Below, in pieces: positions 1-4,852 of a stretch of 5,125 nucleotides of DNA. The DNA lies in assembly GCA_958451705.1 (NCBI GenBank), contig CAUDRD010000133.1, forward strand, positions 1-5,125, given 5' to 3'. The stretch's first letter is position 1. Every line of letters starts with the position of its first letter. The notes beneath the pieces are model-generated. The model worked only from the letters and a program-made list of their open reading frames with translations. It was not told where the DNA came from and did not search any database. A program made the translations under genes and the position numbers. Source of the DNA: an uncultured Oscillospiraceae bacterium. Its GTDB lineage: Bacteria > Bacillota > Clostridia > Oscillospirales > Acutalibacteraceae.

Positions 1-34
1 AATTCCCCGCTATAAAAAAGAAAAATAATTTTTT

Positions 35-71
35 AACCGTCTGTGGGACTATCCCGGCAGACGGTTTTTTT
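35..71 (+). terminator. Rho-independent terminator of an upstream unit
   Basis: A 9-bp stem AACCGTCTG (35-43) pairs with CAGACGGTT (58-66). A nested GGGA/TCCC stem (45-48 with 52-55) sits inside, and a run of T follows (65-71). No coding sequence can be assigned to bases 1-34, so this most likely ends a gene lying left of the window. Confidence 0.88.
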
Positions 72-84
72 ATACCCGCTTTCA

Positions 85-93
85 TGTTACAAT
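85..93 (+). promoter_or_regulatory. Candidate extended -10 promoter for the acetyltransferase gene
   Basis: TGtTACAAT (85-93) matches an extended -10 element (TGn followed by a TATAAT-like hexamer). The position 17 bases upstream falls in the terminator T-run, so there is no good -35 and the TGn would have to compensate. The predicted start near base 100 leaves a leader of only about 12 nt, with the ribosome binding site at its 5' end. It is plausible because a terminator lies just upstream and a gene just downstream, but it is weak. Confidence 0.35.
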
Positions 94-111
94 TAAGCAA
101 GAGGTGAGAGC

Positions 112-675
112 ATGATAAAAATCAGAGCCTTTGAGGAAAAAGACAGAGAAAAGGTAAGAGAGATATGTATTAAAACTGCTCCCGAAAATGCAGTTAAGAC
201 TGAAAAGGGAAGAAGATATATTCTTAAAATGTACTGCGACTATTATATTGACTGCTGCTCCGAATACTGTTTTGTGGCAGCAGATGAAAATGACACAGCG
301 GTGGGTTATATTCTGTGTGCTCCAAGCTATGAAGAATATAAAAGGGATTTTAAAAAATACATTAAGGAGATATTTTTATTTAGCTTCATCAAAGGCGCAG
401 CAGCGTTTTTTGAGTCTAAAATCAGCGGAAGATTTATGCCGGATTTTCCCGCCCACATGCATATAGATATTTTAGACGGTTATCAGCGTATGGGAATAGG
501 AACACAGCTTGTGGATACATTGCGTAAAAAGCTGAAAAGCGAAAAAATCGGCGGAGTAATGCTTGTTGTAGGAGCCGATAACAAAAAGGGTCGCAGCTTT
601 TATAAAAAATACGGATTCAAACAGATTCGCAATCTCGGTGAGGGAATAGCTATGGGAATTAAAACAAGCAATTAA
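112..675 (+). CDS. GNAT-family N-acetyltransferase
   Basis: This encodes a 187-residue cytoplasmic protein predicted to transfer an acetyl group from acetyl-CoA to an amine; the substrate is unknown. The acetyl-CoA pyrophosphate-binding motif A is clear as QRMGIG (residues 125-130), preceded by the beta-strand segment HMHIDIL (115-121). Motif B is visible as ADNKKGRSFYKKYGFK (155-170), the usual helix plus YGF end of the GNAT fold. The length fits a single GNAT domain. The 'AH-HIDIL--YQ--GIG' pattern resembles a clostridial subgroup related to the acetyltransferase-like domain of bacterial O-GlcNAcase-type proteins; this is recollection of the family, not a search. The start is fixed by GAGGTGAG (101-108) four bases before the ATG at 112. 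The region 80-105 (KRDF...FFES) is an aromatic-rich insertion that may shape the substrate pocket. It stands alone between terminators and promoters, and no terminator is obvious after its stop. Confidence 0.9.
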   Translation: MIKIRAFEEKDREKVREICIKTAPENAVKTEKGRRYILKMYCDYYIDCCSEYCFVAADENDTAVGYILCAPSYEEYKRDFKKYIKEIFLFSFIKGAAAFFESKISGRFMPDFPAHMHIDILDGYQRMGIGTQLVDTLRKKLKSEKIGGVMLVVGADNKKGRSFYKKYGFKQIRNLGEGIAMGIKTSN

Positions 676-752
676 TTATAATAAAAAATTATCTGTATAT
701 TTCTGAAATTATATTTTATGAGATTAATATTATAGTTACATTTATAAATTGA

Positions 753-981
753 AGCATATTCCCAGGAAAAGCGGGAATGAATGCGGCGGATTTAAAAAAG
801 CATAATATAATAAAAATCGACGGAAATCAGCCGAAAACAAGCAAAATCGAAGATAATTGGTATTAGTAGTGATGAAAGGTATAATTTTTATACAGATTTT
901 ATAAAAATGGACAATATTTACTTTGTATATAACATAGATTGCACAAAAATCTATTGCTTTTTTAATAAAAGAATGATATAA
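753..981 (+). pseudogene. Possible decayed, frameshifted small gene in the 676-1011 gap
   Basis: The 336-base gap between the acetyltransferase and NfeD genes has no intact long gene. One frame is open from 753 to a TAG at 864-866 and contains an ATG at 777 that would give a 29-residue peptide (starts MNAADLKKHN, ends IEDNWY), with AGGAAAAGCGGGA just upstream. Where it stops, the +1 frame continues as ISSDERYNFYTDF... to a TAA at 979-981. Deleting one base around 859-864 would join the two into about 75 residues. This could be a gene remnant or simply chance in AT-rich DNA; I do not recognise the peptide. Bases 676-752 are AT-rich with nothing assignable. A hairpin GCAT-ATTCCC (754-763) with GGGAAT-ga-ATGC (773-784) overlaps its start and lacks a T-run. 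Confidence 0.25.
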
Positions 982-982
982 T
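954..982 (+). promoter_or_regulatory. Sigma-A-type promoter for the NfeD/SPFH unit
   Basis: TTGCTT (954-959) and TATAAT (977-982) are separated by 17 bases, and TGa (974-976) makes an extended -10. The start would fall near 988-990, giving a leader of about 23 nt that carries AAAGGAGGTGG (997-1006) before the ATG at 1012. No SigW-like (GAAAC/CGTA) element was seen here, although NfeD/flotillin genes in Bacillus are often under SigW. Confidence 0.7.
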
Positions 983-1011
983 TATGCCAATCTGAAAAAG
1001 GAGGTGGCAAA

Positions 1012-1470
1012 ATGGTTTACTTATGGATAGCTCTTATGGTAGTCTTTATAGTTCTTGAAGCGGCGACGGTTCAGCTGGTAAGCATCTGGTTTGCCTTAGG
1101 TGCCCTGGGTGCTCTTATAGCAAACTTGTGCGGGGCGGGAACAGGCTGGCAAATAACAGTATTCTTTGCTGTTTCAATTGTCTGTCTTATTATAACAAAG
1201 CCCATTGTAAAAAAGATAAGCTCAAAGAACATTCAGCCTACTAATGCAGACAGGTGTATAGGTCAAACGGCGGTGGTTATTGAAGAAATTGACAATATCG
1301 CCGGTAAAGGTCAGGTTAATGTAAAAGGCGCTGTCTGGACTGCACGCTCTTCGGACGAACGGATTGTTCCCAAAGGTGAGCAGGTAAAAATTCTTTCCAT
1401 AGAGGGAGTTAAACTGATAGTTGAGCCGGCTGCCGTTTCCGCTGTGGCGTCAGGCAGCGTGAACAACTGA
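1012..1470 (+). CDS. Short NfeD-type membrane protein (NfeD1b-like)
   Basis: This encodes a 152-residue membrane protein of the NfeD family. The N-terminal half holds about three hydrophobic helices (roughly residues 3-20, 24-41 and 46-63). A soluble OB-fold domain follows from about residue 79 to 138, with the family features IGQTAVV (83-89), a turn at AGKGQVNVKG (97-106), the W-x-A-R signature VWTARS (108-113) and a final strand VKILSIEGVKLIVEP (125-139). It lacks the ClpP-like serine protease domain of long NfeD proteins, so it belongs to the short class. A small Ala/Ser/Val-rich tail follows the OB-fold. The start has an excellent ribosome binding site, AAAGGAGGTGG, six bases before the ATG. 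An SPFH gene lies 150 bases downstream on the same strand with no terminator between. This matches the known NfeD-SPFH pairing (for example YuaF with FloT in Bacillus) and supports a role in SPFH membrane assemblies. Confidence 0.92.
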   Translation: MVYLWIALMVVFIVLEAATVQLVSIWFALGALGALIANLCGAGTGWQITVFFAVSIVCLIITKPIVKKISSKNIQPTNADRCIGQTAVVIEEIDNIAGKGQVNVKGAVWTARSSDERIVPKGEQVKILSIEGVKLIVEPAAVSAVASGSVNN

Positions 1471-1487
1471 TTTCAGAGTAGCTCAAA

Positions 1488-1598
1488 ACGGAGGAAGAAA
1501 ATTAAAAAAATGAGAAATAAGATTTCTCCGTAAAATGCATATCCACAAAAGTCCCGCTTTTATATGGCGGGGAAAATAAAAGTCCGTTGAGTGGACTT
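1488..1598 (+). promoter_or_regulatory. Hairpin-rich leader between the NfeD and SPFH genes
   Basis: Three potential stems lie in the 150-base spacer. ACGGAGGAA (1488-1496) can pair with TTTCTCCGT (1523-1531), nine pairs including one G-U, and this hides a GGAGGA ribosome-binding-like motif (1490-1495). CCCGC (1553-1557) pairs with GCGGG (1567-1571). AAGTCC (1580-1585) pairs with GGACTT (1593-1598) just before the SPFH ribosome binding site. The octamer AAAAGTCC occurs twice (1547-1554 and 1578-1585), so GGACTT could pair with either copy. None has a T-run, so these are not ordinary terminators. A 7-codon frame (1510-1533) lies in the loop of the first stem. Translational coupling, RNA processing or control of SPFH output are possible; no named riboswitch is recognised. 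Confidence 0.4.
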
Positions 1599-1620
1599 GA
1601 ATTTACAGGAGGACAAATTT

Positions 1621-2541
1621 ATGTGGTGGATTCCAATTGTAATCGTATTAGCACTCTTAATAGCCCTTATTGTAGCGAATATTAAAATCGTACCTCAGTC
1701 AAGAGCTTATGTTGTTGAACGCCTCGGAGCGTATCAGGCAACCTGGCAGACAGGTATGCATGTAAAAATCCCCCTTATTGAGCGTGTTGCAAAAATAGTT
1801 TCCCTTAAAGAGCAGGTTGTAGATTTCGCTCCTCAGCCGGTTATTACAAAGGATAACGTAACAATGCAGATTGATACGGTTGTGTTTTTCCAGATTACAG
1901 ACCCTAAGCTCTACGCTTACGGTGTTGAAAGCCCTATTTCCGCAATCGAAAATCTTACTGCGACAACTTTGCGTAATATCATCGGTGAACTTGAGCTTGA
2001 CCATACTCTTACCTCAAGAGATACAATCAACAGCAAAATCAGAGTAATTCTTGACGAAGCAACAGATCCCTGGGGCATAAAGGTTAACCGTGTTGAGCTT
2101 AAAAACATTCTTCCGCCTCCTGAAATTCAGGATGCTATGGAAAAACAGATGAAGGCAGAACGTCAGCGCCGTGAAGCCATCCTTCGTGCTGAGGGTGAAC
2201 GAGAAAGTAAAATCCTTGTTGCACAGGGACAGAAAGAATCCCAGATTCTTGCCGCTGAAGGTGAAAAGCAGGCTGCTATTCTTCACGCTGAAGCTGTTAA
2301 GGAAGCAAAAATCCGTGAAGCTGAAGGTGAGGCACAGGCTATCATCGCTGTTCAGAAGGCTCAGGCAGAGGGTATTAAACTTCTTAATGAAGCTAAACCT
2401 GAGGATAAGGTTATTGCACTCAGAAGTCTCGAATCCTTTGAAAAAGCAGCAGATGGTCAGTCAACAAAGATTATTATTCCCTCAGACATCGCTTCTCTGG
2501 CAGGTCTTGCAACCAGCGTAAAAGAACTTGTAAAAGAATAA
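1621..2541 (+). CDS. SPFH/band-7 (stomatin/paraslipin-like) membrane scaffold protein
   Basis: This encodes a 306-residue protein of the SPFH superfamily. Such proteins form large oligomeric rings or cages on the membrane and organise microdomains or modulate membrane proteases. Residues 2-19 are one hydrophobic helix. The SPFH domain follows directly with the classic opening IVPQSRAYVVERLGAYQATW (23-42), then SLKEQVVD (61-68), QPVITKDNV (72-80), an S-x-IGEL-D core near 115-127 (TLRNIIGELELD) and EATDPWGIKVNRVE (146-159). A charged Glu/Ala-rich coiled coil spans about 170-258, and a short C-terminal tail contains TKIIIPSD (282-289). These match paraslipins/SLP-2-type and QmcA-like proteins more than flotillins. 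The start is set at ATG 1621 because AGGAGG (1607-1612) lies eight bases upstream; an in-frame GTG at 1591 would extend it by ten residues but lies in a hairpin and has no proper binding site. It pairs with the upstream NfeD gene and ends at a strong terminator. Confidence 0.94.
   Translation: MWWIPIVIVLALLIALIVANIKIVPQSRAYVVERLGAYQATWQTGMHVKIPLIERVAKIVSLKEQVVDFAPQPVITKDNVTMQIDTVVFFQITDPKLYAYGVESPISAIENLTATTLRNIIGELELDHTLTSRDTINSKIRVILDEATDPWGIKVNRVELKNILPPPEIQDAMEKQMKAERQRREAILRAEGERESKILVAQGQKESQILAAEGEKQAAILHAEAVKEAKIREAEGEAQAIIAVQKAQAEGIKLLNEAKPEDKVIALRSLESFEKAADGQSTKIIIPSDIASLAGLATSVKELVKE
2179..2343 (+). repeat. Five tandem 11-residue coiled-coil repeats inside the SPFH gene
   Basis: Residues 187-241 read as five consecutive 11-residue units without gaps: ILRAEGERESK, ILVAQGQKESQ, ILAAEGEKQAA, ILHAEAVKEAK and IREAEGEAQAI. 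Each begins with a hydrophobic pair (or I-R) and has a small/acid core around A-E-G-E. The 33-base period shows at DNA level as recurring GCTGAAGGTGA-type blocks. Hendecad repeats favour a straight or slightly right-handed helix, as expected for the long helices that build SPFH cages. The feature is coding and not a mobile repeat. Confidence 0.85.
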
Positions 2542-2562
2542 TTGTAAAAGTAAATTTGCAAG

Positions 2563-2590
2563 GCGCAGTCCGAAAGGACTGCGCTTTTTT
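2563..2590 (+). terminator. Rho-independent terminator of the NfeD/SPFH unit
   Basis: The stem GCGCAGTCC (2563-2571) pairs perfectly with GGACTGCGC (2576-2584) across a GAAA tetraloop and is followed by six T (2585-2590). It lies 21 bases after the SPFH stop codon. Confidence 0.95.
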
Positions 2591-2621
2591 GATTCAAAGA
2601 AAAATATTGCATGCTTTAAAG

Positions 2622-2645
2622 TAAGTGTGAACAGCTTTACACTTA
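2622..2645. promoter_or_regulatory. 7-bp inverted repeat, possible operator or hairpin
   Basis: TAAGTGT (2622-2628) and ACACTTA (2639-2645) are perfect inverted arms around a 10-base centre. It has no T-run, so it is not a terminator for the plus strand. A related-looking palindrome TTTACA-tcc-TGTAAA (2722-2736) lies 90 bases on. Either could bind a repressor, but no regulator family can be named from the sequence. Confidence 0.3.
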
Positions 2646-2651
2646 GAAAAA

Positions 2652-2733
2652 ACAGGATGATTTTAAGGCAAAATTAAGGTATGTATGATAATATTAAAAT
2701 CTATTAGAAAAGTATAACGCCTTTACATCCTGT
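2652..2733 (+). other. Possible long-range RNA stem in the 2591-3092 gap
   Basis: ACAGGATG (2652-2659) is the exact reverse complement of CATCCTGT (2726-2733), and the inner AAGGC (2665-2669) is the reverse complement of GCCTT (2719-2723). The nesting gives a 13-bp two-part stem with a 5-by-2 internal loop, enclosing about 49 AT-rich bases. Such a closed element just before a ribosome binding site and micro-ORF could be a structured RNA, but it fits no riboswitch I recognise and no clear promoter was found upstream of it. The outer arm overlaps the palindrome TTTACAtccTGTAAA (2722-2736), so a DNA-level role is equally possible. Confidence 0.3.
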
Positions 2734-2770
2734 AAATTTTGTTTCAAAATATAGAGAGGATTAAAATCAA

Positions 2771-2815
2771 ATGTGGGAACTTGCAGTAGCTAAAAAATAT
2801 AACGCATTATTTTAA
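2771..2815 (+). CDS. Possible 14-residue leader peptide or gene remnant
   Basis: An ATG at 2771 opens a 14-codon frame, MWELAVAKKYNALF, ending at TAA 2813-2815. AGAGAGGA (2753-2760) lies ten bases upstream, a credible ribosome binding site. The stop falls in a run of four T (2810-2813); with one T fewer the frame would read on as NTHGKREYN to a TAA at 2841-2843, which looks protein-like and suggests a frameshifted 5' end of a lost gene. A small hairpin TCACG/CGTGA (2819-2833) lies just behind. It is too short to be judged by composition, and I do not recognise a family. It may be a translated leader, a decayed gene start or coincidence. Confidence 0.25.
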   Translation: MWELAVAKKYNALF

Positions 2816-2910
2816 CACTCACGGAAAGCGTGAATATAATTAATTAGCATCATAAAAGGAAATGATTGTTACAGTCTGAGGCCGTGAGCGTAAATATTTG
2901 GAATAAAGAT

Positions 2911-2939
2911 TTGTGAATAATATGTAAAATAAGTATATT
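2911..2939 (+). promoter_or_regulatory. Candidate upstream promoter for the foldase gene
   Basis: TTGTGA (2911-2916) and TATATT (2934-2939) are separated by 17 bases. A transcript from here would have a leader of nearly 150 nt before the ATG at 3093. The surrounding DNA is very AT-rich, so a chance match is quite possible. Confidence 0.35.
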
Positions 2940-2974
2940 GGTGGCTTTTTTATAGGATATTGCAAAAAATAATC

Positions 2975-3003
2975 TTGAATAATCCCTCATGTTAGTATAA
3001 AAT
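2975..3003 (+). promoter_or_regulatory. Candidate main promoter for the foldase gene
   Basis: TTGAAT (2975-2980) and TAAAAT (2998-3003) have a 17-base spacer. Transcription would start near 3010 and give a leader of about 83 nt. That leader contains two small potential hairpins, the second being the perfect TGAGAC/GTCTCA stem before the ribosome binding site. Confidence 0.5.
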
Positions 3004-3048
3004 ATTACTATCCGTTGCTCTTTAAGGGCAGCATAAAGACAAGAAAGA

Positions 3049-3064
3049 TGAGACGTTTGTCTCA
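3049..3064 (+). promoter_or_regulatory. Leader hairpin upstream of the foldase ribosome binding site
   Basis: TGAGAC (3049-3054) pairs perfectly with GTCTCA (3059-3064) around a GTTT tetraloop, ending 13 bases before the AAGGA ribosome binding motif (3076-3080). A weaker stem around GCTCT/AGGGC (3017-3029) precedes it. With no T-run these are more likely mRNA-stabilising or translational elements than terminators; the function is not shown. Confidence 0.4.
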
Positions 3065-3092
3065 ACCATTTTGAAAAGGATGATGTAAACCA

Positions 3093-4715
3093 ATGGCAAA
3101 GGAACAAAAGTCTAAGGCTGAGCTTTACCGTGAAGAACGTAAAGCAAGAATTGCCAAGGCTTCTAAAGGCAAAAAGAGCGGTTCCCTTTCGGTGGGCACA
3201 AATGCCGCTTCAGACAAAACAGATAAGAAAATTGCAATCGGTGTTATAGCCGTTCTTGCTGTTGTACTTGTTGCATGGCTTATAAGCTTTTTGGGTATTC
3301 CCCAAAGACTTGATACAGTAATGACAGTCGGTACACAGAAGGTCTCGGCTGCGGAGTATACATACTATTACCGCCAGCTTTATCTGTCCACCTATCAGCA
3401 GTCATACTACATTCAGCAGCAGTACGGCTTTAATCTTGGCTTTGATTACACAAAATCTCCCGAAGATCAGGAGTATACCGGCTCAGATATGGAAGCTAAA
3501 GATGACGGAAGCAAACCCACTTGGGCTGATTATTTCCGCAAAACTACTGAGGATAATATTACTCAGATAAAGACACTTTGCGCTCAGGCTGAGTCTCTTG
3601 GCATTTCTCTTGATGAAGATGACCTTAAAGAGATCGACAGTAATATCGAAGAGCTTCGTACAAACGTAGCTAACAATGATGATGGCAAAGGCGTATCACT
3701 TAACGTATATTTCCGTAACAACTACGGTTCAGGCGTTAACGAGAAGTTTTTCAGAGAAATGGCAGAGCAGGAAGCTCTTGCTAAAAAGGTATCTGAAGCT
3801 AAGCAGGATGAGTTCTCAAGCGCTCTTACCGATGACGAAATTAACAGTTACTATAATGAGCACAAAGACGATTACGATGTTGTTAATATAGCGGTATTCC
3901 CCATTGCCATAAATGCGGATGCTAAAACACCTGTAACTGCTGACGATGCTAAGGCAAAGGCAGAGGAGATGCTTGCAAAAGTTAAAGATAACGACAGCTT
4001 TGTAAAATATGCTCAGGAATATGCAACTGAAGATGAAAAAGAGAAATACGCAGAAGCTTCTGCAACTGTTTTCAATGCTCTTTCTCAGGAAAACCTCACC
4101 AGCACTTCTTCTGAAGAGGTTACCAAGTGGGCCTTCAGCACCGACCGAAAAGACGGTGATAAAACTGTTATAACAACCGACACCGCCGCTTATGTTGTAC
4201 TTCTTACAAATGCACGTTACAGAGACGAAAGCAAAACAGTTGACGTAAGACATATCCTCCTTCAGTATGAGGACGGCGCAACAGACGAGCAGAAGGCAGA
4301 GATAAATGCAAAGGCTCAGGAGCTTTATAATACCTGGAAAAACGGTGATGCCACAGAAGCTTCTTTCAGCGAGCTTGCAAAGACAGATTCAGCTGATTCA
4401 TCTGCTTCCAACGGCGGACTTATAGAAAATGTCGCGAAGGGACAGACGGTTGCTGCTTTTGAAAAATGGTGTTTTGACGCTTCAAGAAAGCCAGGAGATT
4501 CCGGCGTTATTCAGACTGAGTACGGCGCACATATTATGTACTTTGTAGAAAAGAACGATGAGCCCCTTTGGAAGACAAATATTAAATCAACTCTTGCAAC
4601 AGAGAAGTTTAATTCTTACTACGAAGAGCTCAAGGGTCAGGACGCAAACAAGGCTGTAACAAAGGACAGCAAGATTGAAAGACTCGTTAAGAAGATTTCA
4701 AAACCTGCTCTTTAA
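3093..4715 (+). CDS. Membrane-anchored parvulin-type peptidyl-prolyl isomerase/foldase (PrsA/SurA-like) with duplicated parvulin domain
   Basis: This encodes a 540-residue protein predicted to help fold exported proteins outside the membrane. Residues 1-45 are Lys/Arg/Ser-rich and cytoplasmic; 47-68 (IAIGVIAVLAVVLVAW...) form one membrane anchor with no lipobox cysteine, so it is a type II membrane protein and not a lipoprotein like Bacillus PrsA. A chaperone-like helical region with a Tyr/Gln-rich stretch follows (about 84-260). The C-terminal parvulin (PPIC) domain spans about 383-487, with VRHILL (385-390, His387), a Gly-Gly-Leu loop (441-443), FEKWCFDASRKPGDSGVI (456-473) and GAHIMYF (478-484, His480). 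A diverged copy precedes it (262-372): DVVNIAVF, VTKWAF and DRKDGDKTVI align, but the two histidines become Asn265 and Tyr367. AAAAGGA lies 12 bases before the ATG, slightly far but the only option. It is transcribed alone, with its own terminator. The name prsA is avoided because the architecture differs. Confidence 0.88.
   Translation: MAKEQKSKAELYREERKARIAKASKGKKSGSLSVGTNAASDKTDKKIAIGVIAVLAVVLVAWLISFLGIPQRLDTVMTVGTQKVSAAEYTYYYRQLYLSTYQQSYYIQQQYGFNLGFDYTKSPEDQEYTGSDMEAKDDGSKPTWADYFRKTTEDNITQIKTLCAQAESLGISLDEDDLKEIDSNIEELRTNVANNDDGKGVSLNVYFRNNYGSGVNEKFFREMAEQEALAKKVSEAKQDEFSSALTDDEINSYYNEHKDDYDVVNIAVFPIAINADAKTPVTADDAKAKAEEMLAKVKDNDSFVKYAQEYATEDEKEKYAEASATVFNALSQENLTSTSSEEVTKWAFSTDRKDGDKTVITTDTAAYVVLLTNARYRDESKTVDVRHILLQYEDGATDEQKAEINAKAQELYNTWKNGDATEASFSELAKTDSADSSASNGGLIENVAKGQTVAAFEKWCFDASRKPGDSGVIQTEYGAHIMYFVEKNDEPLWKTNIKSTLATEKFNSYYEELKGQDANKAVTKDSKIERLVKKISKPAL
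3876..4208 (+). other. First, apparently non-catalytic parvulin-like domain of the foldase
   Basis: Residues 262-372 align by eye with the canonical domain at 383-487. DVVNIAVF matches DVRHILLQ, DSFVKYAQEYATED matches ASFSELAKTDSAD, VTKWAFSTDRKDGDKTVI matches FEKWCFDASRKPGDSGVI, and AAYVVLL matches GAHIMYF. Both signature histidines are replaced (Asn265, Tyr367) and the Gly-Gly-Leu loop is absent. This is the pattern of SurA and PpiD, where one parvulin domain is inactive and serves binding or structure. Confidence 0.7.
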
Positions 4716-4738
4716 TTCCAAAGTATAAATTTTTAAAT

Positions 4739-4767
4739 AAAGCGGCGGTTTCGACACCGCCGCTTTT
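4739..4767 (+). terminator. Rho-independent terminator of the foldase gene
   Basis: AAAGCGGCGGT (4739-4749) pairs perfectly with ACCGCCGCTTT (4756-4766) around a TTCGAC loop, with four T at 4764-4767. It begins 23 bases after the stop codon at 4715. The A/T flanks are short, but the stem is very GC-rich. Confidence 0.88.
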
Positions 4768-4788
4768 GCTATAAAATACAGACAATAC

Positions 4789-4838
4789 AAAAAAACGCTT
4801 TAGTCGGCTTGATTTTTACCGAATAAAGCGTTTCTTTT
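4789..4838 (-). terminator. Bidirectional terminator, chiefly for proC
   Basis: AAACGCTTTA (4793-4802) pairs with TAAAGCGTTT (4824-4833), with an inner TCGG/CCGA stem (4804-4807 with 4819-4822). Seven A (4789-4795) precede it on the plus strand, which read as a T-run on the minus strand and place it properly after the proC stop. On the plus strand TTTCTTTTT follows, so it can also stop read-through from the foldase gene. Confidence 0.85.
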
Positions 4839-4852
4839 TAATAAAGTTAAGT

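Noticed and set aside
754..784. GCATATTCCC/GGGAATgaATGC hairpin as the acetyltransferase terminator
   Set aside because: It has no T-run on either strand and lies 79 bases after the stop codon.
1510..1533. A 7-codon frame (MRNKISP) in the NfeD-SPFH spacer
   Set aside because: The GGAGGA motif is 14 bases away, too far for a good start, and the peptide is too short to support; it is mentioned only as part of the leader.
1531..1536. TAAAAT as a -10 for a separate SPFH promoter
   Set aside because: No acceptable -35 lies 16-18 bases upstream, and the position overlaps the first spacer hairpin.
2652..2910. A known riboswitch or T-box in the gap before the foldase gene
   Set aside because: No T-box AGGGTGGnACCGCG motif or conserved core of a common riboswitch class was seen, and no attenuator with a T-run follows.
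2850..3107. An 85-residue minus-strand open frame across the gap before the foldase gene
   Set aside because: It begins at a TTG inside the foldase coding start with no ribosome binding site, runs over the two candidate promoters and leader hairpin, and has the Phe/Ile/Leu-rich composition of translated AT-rich spacer.
3816..4253. A 145-residue minus-strand open frame inside the foldase gene
   Set aside because: It lies fully antisense to a well-supported domain-bearing gene and has a Cys/Phe/Ser-rich composition typical of antisense shadow translation.
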